A stretch of 64,000 nt of DNA, taken from NCBI GenBank assembly GCA_903813345.2, contig CAIIXF020000010.1:372001-436000 (forward strand), read 5' to 3'. The number at the start of each line of letters is the position of its first letter. The first letter of the stretch is position 1. The stretch comes from Owenia fusiformis (taxonomy: Eukaryota > Annelida > Polychaeta > Sabellida > Oweniidae). This document shows positions 57,801-64,000 of the stretch, in pieces. The position numbers and the translations under genes were made by a program. The notes beneath the pieces were generated by a model. The model searched no databases. It worked only from the letters and a program-made list of their open reading frames with translations, and was not told the DNA's origin.

Positions 57801-58477
57801 TTTTTGATCTTGAGCAGGTCATTGAAGGTCAAATCTATATCTATACTCAGATTTGTACTTTTGAGAATTTATAGATGATTTTGAGAAAAAATTGGTCAAT
57901 TTTTAGCAATTTGAAAAATACCCCTTTGACCTTGAGAAGGTCATTGAAGGTGAAATATCAAATCTAAAGTCAGATTTGAACTTTTGAGATCTTGACGATT
58001 TAAAAAAAAAATTGGTCAATATGAAGCAAGTTGAAAAAAGACCTTTTTGGCCTTTTTATTTATAATTTTTTACCTTGAGAAGGTCAAATCTTAAATCTAA
58101 AGTCAGATTTGAACTTCTGACAACATGTAGATGATTTTGAAAAAATTGAAGTGTCAGTCTGAACAGTATTTAAGTTATTGGATGTTGTAAGAATTTGATA
58201 CAGCCAGAGATATACAACCGCTGATTGCCAACTGGCGTTACAAAAATTATATTTTAAGTAATGATATTTTATTTAGTAATTATTATGTTTTATTTGGTAA
58301 TTATATTTTATTTTAGTTAATATGATTTAAAAACTATTTCCAGATTCCTCTGAGGAAGAACGAAATTATACAAAAACCTCAAGACCAAGACGATCAAAAA
58401 AGGACCATGAATTCTCATCAAAAACCTGGACAAATTTCAAACTAGATGTACAATCAATAATGAATCTATTCCCCTGA
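39898..58477 (+). CDS. DCP2: mRNA-decapping enzyme DCP2 (9 exons, complete)
   Basis: DCP2 is the Nudix hydrolase that removes the m7G cap from mRNA in the cytoplasm and P-bodies. Exons: 39898-39968 (ATG), 50306-50466, 50957-51084, 51449-51547, 52206-52358, 52825-52937, 53257-53674, 56880-56940 and 58344-58477 (TGA). Phases agree, giving 445 residues (human about 420). Exon 1 ends VLDDLC. Box A follows: [14 protein letters not shown], then HCPFL and WKEYKM with VPTYGAI. The Nudix box G-x5-E-x7-RE-x2-EE-x-G is complete across exons 4 and 5 ([24 protein letters not shown]). Next come [18 protein letters not shown] and Box B ([16 protein letters not shown]). The Gln/Lys-rich tail ends [19 protein letters not shown], matching the conserved C-terminal motif. 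Exons 4 and 8 have tandemly repeated acceptors. AATAAA lies at 58673. Confidence 0.95.
40008..40285. repeat. poly-G minisatellite with GGGCCATTCCATTTAAA end, copy 1
   Basis: Begins GGGCCATTCCATTTAAAAAA then TGTACGGGGGGTATGGATGC. Six to eight ~38-bp units follow, each with a run of 8-14 G and a spacer such as TGACCGAAAAATTC. The same end sequence appears inverted at 47060-47100. It lies 40 nt after the DCP2 exon 1 donor, on the transcribed strand, so the pre-mRNA would be strongly G-rich. Confidence 0.9.
41462..42677 (+). repeat. ATGGCCGCC/CGGA repeat family, copy C (DCP2 intron 1)
   Basis: Same order as copy B: AACCAGAACAACGGCAACGC, ATCCCATCGAAC (41495-41506), ~140-bp sub-repeats, the tail, a CGGA run with CGTA interruptions (42556-42636), and GTTCGATGGGAT (42663-42674). 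Confidence 0.88.
42833..43316. repeat. fold-back element, copy 1 (DCP2 intron 1)
   Basis: Arms read CTGGTGATCCGCTCAATTAC, then GGTTACCGAAATGGTTCG, GAACGTCGAAGGTATGATTT and on to ACAGAATCGTCAA. These are mirrored by the second half (TTGACGATTCTGTTGTCTTC ... ACCAAAATGAACCGTTTC). The right terminus is truncated relative to the copy at 46064. Confidence 0.85.
44020..44514. mobile_element. non-autonomous TIR element with 7-bp target duplication
   Basis: Ends CAGGCCTGTCAACT (44020) and AGTTGACAGGCCTG (to 44514), flanked by AATTCAT on both sides (44013-44019 and 44515-44521). The interior is rich in TGTCACGCAAATACGC-type motifs, a poly-C run and GGTGTTCAAAATTTGG repeats. The duplication length is near that of hAT elements, but the superfamily is not certain. 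Confidence 0.85.
44985..45605 (+). repeat. diverged dispersed repeat, related to 38640-39362
   Basis: CGTATCCAATGATCCTGGGC at 44987 and GATAGCTCAGAAAAGGTAAA at about 45546 have diverged counterparts at 38643 and 39318 in the same order. Intervening homology is patchy. No coding sense. Confidence 0.45.
46064..46535. repeat. fold-back element, copy 2 (DCP2 intron 1)
   Basis: The left arm AGTGGCGATCCGCTCGATTA, then CGCTGGTTACCGAAACGGTT, pairs with the right arm ending AACCGTTTCGGTAACCAGCG, then TAATCGAGTGGATCACCAGT. The inner arm GGTACGATTTTTCTTTTTTC is also mirrored. Related to 42833-43316 and more complete. Confidence 0.88.
46900..47102 (-). repeat. poly-G minisatellite, copy 2
   Basis: G runs of 6-17 separated by TATGGATGCAATTTTC-type spacers, ending CCATACCCCCCGTACATTTT then TTAAATGGAATGGCCC. 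This is the inverse of the start of the element at 40008. Confidence 0.88.
48401..48790 (+). pseudogene. 129-codon open frame in DCP2 intron 1, unrecognised
   Basis: Uninterrupted frame preceded by a polypyrimidine-AG (CTGTATTTCAG at 48382-48392) and containing AACAGCC|GTGAGT near its end (48783). The second half has protein-like composition ([20 protein letters not shown], then [20 protein letters not shown]). It lies in DCP2 intron 1 but fits no DCP2 segment, and exon 1 joins exon 2 in phase without it. It may be an exon of another transcript, a retro-copy fragment, or chance. Confidence 0.3.
48958..49275. repeat. imperfect tandem duplication (~140 bp) in DCP2 intron 1
   Basis: AAAAATTCCCCAAAATGTAC then TTACTGACTTGTCATTTCCA recurs at about 49101, through GTGTCAAAATGGAATGTTTG and AGAGCTAAGGGA, to GGATGTTCGCAT. 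The second copy carries an extra ~35 bp. Confidence 0.85.
51270..51475 (+). repeat. tandem array spanning the DCP2 exon 4 splice acceptor
   Basis: Degenerate units built from ATTGACAATGTTTCAG, the acceptor, plus the first ~20 nt of exon 4 (TGCCTKCTAGTTCAGGGTT). Acceptor copies with matching exon start lie at AG 51371-51372 and at the true site 51447-51448, with a third diverged at about 51289. The true acceptor gives [10 protein letters not shown], in phase with exon 3. The 51372 acceptor would shift the frame, because the spacing is 76 nt. Confidence 0.9.
51593..51966 (+). repeat. ~390-bp dispersed repeat with terminal hairpin, copy 2 (DCP2 intron 4)
   Basis: Same orientation as 10640-11042, with matching blocks in order (CATGACATACGGCGCCGTAT, CATCGCCGGATCGTTTGGAA, ATAAAAAGAATGATATGATT). 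The terminal hairpin is partly deleted. It begins about 45 nt after the exon 4 donor. Confidence 0.8.
54118..56940 (+). repeat. 92-bp tandem array derived from the DCP2 exon 8 acceptor and exon
   Basis: About 30 units of 92 bp (some 89). Each contains TTTTGTTGTTTGTAG, a good acceptor, followed by AACAGGGATGGTACTTCTAC then TGAAGTGTCTAATGAAGTATG. The last unit differs: it carries GATGCAAAGCCACAGCC and ends AACAG|GTTAGT, and is the real exon 8 (56880-56940), in phase on both sides. All upstream copies have a TGA in the exon frame and no GT donor at the matching place. Near-identical multi-unit blocks (for example GAATCGTCTAATG variants) show recent expansion. Confidence 0.95.
57050..58150. repeat. 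degenerate repeat rich in AAGGTCA half-sites (DCP2 intron 8)
   Basis: Loosely repeated blocks: TTTGACCTTGAGAAGGTCAT, then TGAAGGTCAAATCT, AAAGTCAGATTTGAACTTTT, and GAGAATTTGTAGATGATTT, spaced about 90-130 bp, with a break at 57220-57720. It contains many AAGGTCA or TGACCTT motifs, the nuclear-receptor half-site. A perfect 11-bp hairpin, AGCGCCCCCCG...CGGGGGGCGCT, lies at 57434-57468. Confidence 0.7.
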
Positions 58478-58672
58478 TGGATTTCTCTTCACTAGTGCAC
58501 TAGCATTCCTTTAGAGGCTTTCCTTTAATGAATCTATTGTTTACCATATGACAGTTGTCACTATCCTTAGACCAAGAGAGGGAGGAATTCCTACCATCTA
58601 AATGAGAGCTTTGATTCAGATGTTATTGAACCAATGAGGTACCTGTCATGGACGTTTCAATATGTGTTTATA

Positions 58673-58678
58673 AATAAA
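58673..58678 (+). promoter_or_regulatory. candidate DCP2 polyadenylation signal
   Basis: AATAAA about 196 nt after the DCP2 stop codon. Confidence 0.5.
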
Positions 58679-60734
58679 GGAATCACACTAGGCAAAGAAT
58701 ATAATTTACTCAAAGAAGGAAGATGAAGCTCTCTAGTAAAGAAACAAAGTCAAACTATTGGAAAATATGTTAGAAGGGATTTGCATTTTCTTCTGTTTTA
58801 TGACATATTTTAATTCTTTGTATATTTTTTAAGAAGATCTTTAATTTACCCAGTTTATTTTAATTTGTTCAATTTCCAAGCAAGGAGGATTTGCTTCCAG
58901 AGTGCAACATCGATATTATGTCCCATATATGGGCATGGCATGATGCAAAATTCGAATTCAAACAGCCGCCATTTTGTTCACTTCAACATTTGAATCATAA
59001 ATTTTGGTCTTATTCCAAACAAAAAATTCCAAAACTCAGAAGAAATTGATCGAGATCTTGGTTCGAATCCATTTTTGCATTTATAATTTGTTTTAATTTC
59101 AGAAAAAAACATTCATTGTTAGAAAACATCAAGTTTCGGGCCAATCATCCTTGATTTCCAAGGATTTTTAACTTTTCCAAAAAGGTTGAGCTTAATCCAC
59201 ATTGACACTGTAAAAAAAATCTTAAAAAGTTATTTATTCTTTTAGTAAGGATAACAATTTTAAGGTTTATCATAACCCACATGTCAACTAGTTGTCTGCC
59301 AAGAGAGTTTCCATAAATCCATTTGAAATATTAAATAAAGCAAGAATTTCAATGACTTGTCTGTTTTTCCAATTGATATTGCTGTATATCTAGCCCTACC
59401 AACACACATGCTGCCATCTATTTATCCATCTTTATTATTGCAAATGGTCAATTGAATTTGCATTTGGAAAATGACAATCAAAAAATATCAATTGTGATGT
59501 TGGAGTTGGCCTCTCAGATGTTTGTATTTTCACTTGAATATAATTTTGTACATTTTGCAACTAATGTGTGGCTGTTATTAAATAAAAGAAATAGATGGAC
59601 AGTGGAAAATGTAAGAAATTTGTGTTATATCATTGTAAATTTTAACATAAAAATAATATATAAAGTAGCACAGTAGTTAAAAAATGTTAACTACTTTTTT
59701 TATTTCTGCATTGTTAATATTTCTACATTGTTGGTGATGATCATTAACTGTTCTTTATGTACAGTGAATACTGTGTGAGGCCCCTACAAATTAATTATTA
59801 GTAATATATATCTGTTTATCAGGATCTATCTGACCATCCCAAATCCTCCATCCTCAATCTTGACTTAGATACTTGAAGGTTTGGAGAATTTTCTGATTTT
59901 TATCTTTAATTCATATATGTATTTTTGAGTAAAATTAGAAAGAGAAAAGCGCAACTGTCATTTATTACAAAAATCCTGCTAAACAGTGAATTAATCTGTA
60001 GGGACCTGACCTCGTTTTGAATAAATAAAGTGACAGCTGATATACATGACATGTTCAGTTGCAAATTATATGAGGACATCTATTTTGAGCAAAAATACTC
60101 TATAGATTACATAGCAATAGTTTTACGGACTTTAAAAGTTCAAAAAACAACTAGAAACTGGAAAAAGATATTCTTTGACCATCTAACAAGGCACAACACA
60201 TTTTTAAAAAAAAGTTAAATTAAGCTACATAATTATGTTCTATAAAAGATTTAACATTATGATTGATAATAGTTCTTTGAGAACTTATCATATTAACATG
60301 TATGTAGAATACAATATATAATTCTGTTCATGTAAATGTACAGTACTAGAGAATTACAGTAAGAATTAAATCAGATTATCTGGTTTGGTTTTGCCTTATT
60401 TATGCAATGAGAATTTTGAATTGATTTGAACAGGAAGGTTTTTTGGATGGAGAAGTCCAGTTTCTTTGACAGTTCAAGACTATATTTTGAAAATATCTGG
60501 ATATTAAGCATTGCACAAATGAGTATCATTTACATATACCAAGTAAGAAAGACCAAAAACGTCCATATTTTTAATTTTGATGAAATTTTCGCAGGGAATG
60601 CAGGATTCACTTGCAATTGATCCTGAAAACACTAAAACACAAAACCTAAAAAATAAAGACGTTTTTTGGCCAACCCTGTACAGTAGAACCTACTTAATGG
60701 AACACCTCGTAAAATGGAACACCTCACAAGCAGT

Positions 60735-61215
60735 GTGGGCCTTAAGGACTGGTCCGCTGGTCATTCCCAGGCTATTTTTGATACGGACCAGTTGATTTTT
60801 CCCTAGGTATTGGAAAATAGCACTGCAACTGGTCCATACTTACATTTTGACCAGCAGGTTTCAGATCCTTAGAGCCTACACTGCCCACAAGTGGAACAGT
60901 CTTAAAGTCCCATGGCCCATTTACTGCATGTTAATGCAGTGGAACACCTCTCAAGTGGAACACCTCTCAAGTGGAACACCTTTTGGGATCCTAAGGGTGT
61001 TCTATTTACACAGGTTGTACTGTACAGTGCAACTTCTTGGCAATTCTTACTGTAATGCTAATTACATATAGTCAGGGTTCTATCTAAGGAACAGAGATCA
61101 GCTGGTCAAAAAGAATGACCAGATGCAATGTTATTTTCCTATGTTGTAAAATAAATCAACTGGTCTGTGTCAAAATATACCTGGCATTAACCAGCGAACC
61201 AGTCCTTAGCTAAAG
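60735..61215. repeat. fold-back element with internal TGGAACACCTC repeats
   Basis: The left end GGGCCTTAAGGACTGGTCCG has its inverse at the right end, GCGAACCAGTCCTTAGCTAA. The interior repeats CTCAAGTGGAACACCTCTCA, and similar TGGAACACCTC copies lie just outside at 60697 and 60713. Confidence 0.6.
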
Positions 61216-62105
61216 CCCTGCATACACATATAGTATGCGTTTTATCTAAATGAATCTAAGCTCTTGAAAGACAATAACAGACTAGGATTAATAATATAAA
61301 CAAAACAATAGTAAGAATGAATTGTGCATGGCCTATGTATGATATACACTAGAAATATAAGATAACAAGAGCCATGTACTCCATAAATATCCAAGAACTG
61401 GATATGGCTTAATAATCTTCGTCCAGCGCACAATCCATAGAAAATATGTCTTATGTTCTGTGAGACTGTCAATAGATGGCGTTCAATCCAAATATTGAGT
61501 CTTCGTTGGGCTTCAAGTCAGAGTTAATTTATTCTGAATAAATATGTTTGATCTGTATGAACAAGAAGATACACTACACCAAGATACATCAATACCAATA
61601 CGCCAATCAACCAATGCTCACCATCGTCTGTGATGGGGCATGGTATATGTATCTGTGATGGGGCATAAATCATATTCTGTATATTATATTAGATTTATTT
61701 GGCCAAAGATCCAAGTGGTGATTTTGATAAACATATAACGTATACATTAACGGATTTAGAATTGGAATTTGGATCTACCGTCTCTCGTTTCAATAATACT
61801 CGTATATTCCTTTGTGGCATCTCTTTGTTTTAGTGCTCCACTTATACCTCAAAAATGTAAAACTCGCTAAGCTAGTTGACTTAAGAACTCCAGTAAGATA
61901 TTGAGGGAGTGATCATTTAACTGAGTCTTCCTTCGTATGAATTATACAATTCGCTAGGCTAGATCTAGAACATGACATTTCGATTGCAAGTTAAACTATA
62001 ACATTCTAAACGGACGACTACTAACAACAAAAACATTAAAGTGTATGACAATTCAATTAGAATTTAAACTGGAAAATTACATATCTTCTCTGGATGGGTT
62101 CCTAG

Positions 62106-62150
62106 GGACATTGACCTTTGTGACCTTTGGTCTATGACCTTTAACCTTTG
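62106..62150. promoter_or_regulatory. cluster of TGACCTTT nuclear-receptor-like half-sites
   Basis: TTGACCTTTGTGACCTTTGG followed by TCTATGACCTTTAACCTTTG gives four AGGTCA-type half-sites in 40 bp on one strand. The first two are spaced as a direct repeat with 3 nt (TGACCT TTG TGACCT). It is about 640 bp beyond the innexin stop codon. Function is inference only. Confidence 0.3.
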
Positions 62151-62786
62151 AGATCAATATTCCAAATAAGGTCATACGGGCCTTACCTGGATACAATTAT
62201 TTATATCTAACACCAATATTTACAAGTTCATGACTTTTAGATTAATTGCATAGATTATGGTAGTCGTAGTATTTGTACATGTATCTTATATACTGAACCA
62301 AAGCGTGATGATCAAATTGAAGATGTAACATGCATAGTTGTGCACAAAGCAGTGTTCCGTTGGAAGACTAATAATATGGCATTACGTGGTATTAATAATT
62401 TGTTCTGTTTGTCCCCTTGTTCGCTGTTCCTCTTCTATTCTTCTATCCTGATGAGATTCACAAGGTCTTAACTGTGTAACGGACACGGTGCAACTCCTTG
62501 TCCGGCCTATGTAGTAGATCCTCTCTGGCTTGATCTTACATATTTTTACAGACGTGTAAAGAAGACGCGTCACTTGTCATGCATCCAAATGGACATCTCA
62601 TTCTTGGGTGGATTGAGCCGATGCGACGCTCTCGCGTGATGTCCCCGGACTGCGTCATTAAATATGTGTACATCGCTCGCATGTCGGCTGCATCCGCTTG
62701 TATATGTCAATCAAACTCCATTGGCTGTATGGAGCCTGATTTTAATTTGGTGAAGAAGATCATTTAGGAACCCATCCGTTTTGATA

Positions 62787-63939
62787 TCAGATATTACTCT
62801 CATCGTCTGTCCCCCCTCGCAGGGTCATTGGTCTGTTTCGTTTATAGTTATCCCATAGCCCTGCTATCACTTCTGCTACCACTAAATCACTCACATTTTT
62901 AGAAATCAACCTCAATATAAGGTACCCATCCTGACGCAAGTAGCGTTCTGTAAATTTTTGGAATAATTTTTTATCGGCTTCACCAGTGATACGATCCATT
63001 ACTTTTAAGTGCTTCTTGATATACCGTATCCTTGCGACTCTAAACGAGTGCCAAAACCATTGTAAGAAGTTGCCCAACACTGATACGGCAACAAAAACGT
63101 ACCAAAACCAAATAAAAATGTAGATTTTTTCATTGAATAGATTTATTGGTAGAACGCATTGTACTGTGTGCCTTTGGACATTTCCTGAAATGGAAAAATA
63201 CTATTATATATATATTTTAAAAATATTTAAAGTTTATATTGGTGAGAACAATAATTAGCAGCACGTTTGGAAATTTTAAATGACGTCCCTCGTAATAAAA
63301 TGATAAATGCAGAACAGCATAAGGACTTTGGACGCAATAGCTGTTTAGCTAAATTACCATGAACACAAACTAAACGACGTAATAGTTAGTCTTTCATTAA
63401 TTTATCCTTACCCAAAGCCCGTATCTTAAAGCTACAAAGCGTCACTCTGGGGAAGATCTCACTTGTCTGCCAATCAGAGCCATTGACGAGGTCCCGGAGT
63501 ACTGAGAATCCGTACATGTTGTACCTAGTCCCGAGGAAAGCATTCAGAAGGAACAGCTGTCCAATAACGTTTGCTAAATAAAACAACTTGATAACCAAAT
63601 ACAGCACTATTAAATAATTCCCATAGCGTTTTCCACAAATCATACAGCAGTTTTGACTTAGGAACTGTTTGATTCGTATTATGCAATTATTTCTATATTC
63701 CCGATTGCTATCAAGATAGCGATCCATATGTCTTAGTAGGTATTTCATCGTCTTTTCTCTCGACTCAGAATAGACTTGTGCTAATATACTAGCTGCGTCA
63801 ATTATGTTATGAATGTTGACCCCTGCCTTGTCATTGAAGACATGCCATAGCATATTGGGGATGTAGAATAGAACTGCTTGGATGAGCAGGAACATTGGCA
63901 CCCACTGGTAATATGTGACTTCGAAGTCACGTGGCTCAT
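62787..63939 (-). CDS. innexin gap-junction protein, C-terminal two exons (5' part outside window)
   Basis: Innexins form gap-junction channels and hemichannels with four membrane helices. Exons on the - strand: 63939-63412 and 63184-62787 (TGA), with GT/AG borders and compatible phase. The first begins after a TTTTTCAG acceptor and reads DEPRDFEVTYYQWVP, the YYQW signature opening the second membrane helix. The third helix lies around GNYLIVLYLVIKLFYLANVI. Two extracellular cysteines follow (TLCSFKIRALG, then RHTVQCVLPINLFNEKIYIF). The fourth helix is FIWFWYVFVAVSVLG, and a charged cytoplasmic tail ends TLRGGTDDESNI. About 307 residues are present. The N-terminal helix and first extracellular loop must lie to the right of 64000. 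The assigned paralogue is not determined. Confidence 0.93.
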
Positions 63940-64000
63940 CTGAAAAATAAACATTATGTCTGAGTGGCAGCTCCACCATTTTGTAGGAGATTAAATATTT

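Larger units (their letters stand above)
58478..62786. other. intergenic region between DCP2 and the innexin gene (tail to tail)
   Basis: AT-rich, with no exon that I can support. It contains the DCP2 3' UTR with AATAAA at 58673, a fold-back repeat at about 60735-61215, and a TGACCTTT cluster at 62106-62150. Short open frames here have no recognisable protein character. Confidence 0.7.

Noticed and set aside
61242-61472. Other short frames between DCP2 and the innexin (for example 59452, 60030, 60426 and 61242)
   Set aside because: Low-complexity or AT-driven composition, no splice or homology support.

Overview
This window is nuclear DNA from an invertebrate animal. Genes are split into short exons with GT...AG boundaries, introns are up to 10 kb, and repeats are abundant. 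A partial innexin (the gap-junction family of protostomes and cnidarians) together with this repeat load suggests a lophotrochozoan such as a mollusc, but that placement is inference. No prokaryotic, viral, rRNA or CRISPR features were found.

Four conserved genes could be assembled exon by exon. (1) Rab GDP-dissociation inhibitor (GDI), + strand, 1587-12163; only the first ~15 codons lie outside the window. (2) RGP1, the Rab6A-GEF complex partner, - strand, 34804-18132; 8 exons, complete, 389 aa. (3) mRNA-decapping enzyme DCP2, + strand, 39898-58477; 9 exons, complete, 445 aa. (4) An innexin, - strand, its last two exons at 63939-62787; the 5' part lies beyond the right edge. GDI and RGP1 are tail to tail, RGP1 and DCP2 head to head (5.1 kb apart), and DCP2 and the innexin tail to tail. 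Two neighbours, GDI and RGP1, both act in Rab GTPase cycling.

Repeats fill the rest. GDI intron 2 holds a 42-bp minisatellite. The 12.2-18.1 kb spacer holds decayed terminal-inverted-repeat (TIR) elements and a tRNA-derived sequence. RGP1 intron 2 carries a 21-bp satellite, a large repeat with a CGGA tract, and a 5.9-kb LINE flanked by a 12-bp target-site duplication. RGP1 intron 1 holds a TIR element with a mariner-like element nested in one arm. DCP2 intron 1 holds poly-G arrays, fold-back elements and another copy of the CGGA repeat.

The most unusual pattern is that four independent tandem arrays sit directly on splice junctions of RGP1 and DCP2, and each repeat unit carries a copy of the splice site. 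RGP1 exon 7 has seven in-frame copies of its 5' splice site in 69/75-bp units that each begin GT and end AG. RGP1 exon 4 has five 42-bp donor copies. DCP2 exon 4 has a duplicated acceptor. DCP2 exon 8 is the last unit of an array of about 30 copies of a 92-bp acceptor-plus-exon unit. This looks like minisatellite growth seeded at exon-intron borders, with possible consequences for isoform choice and intron birth.
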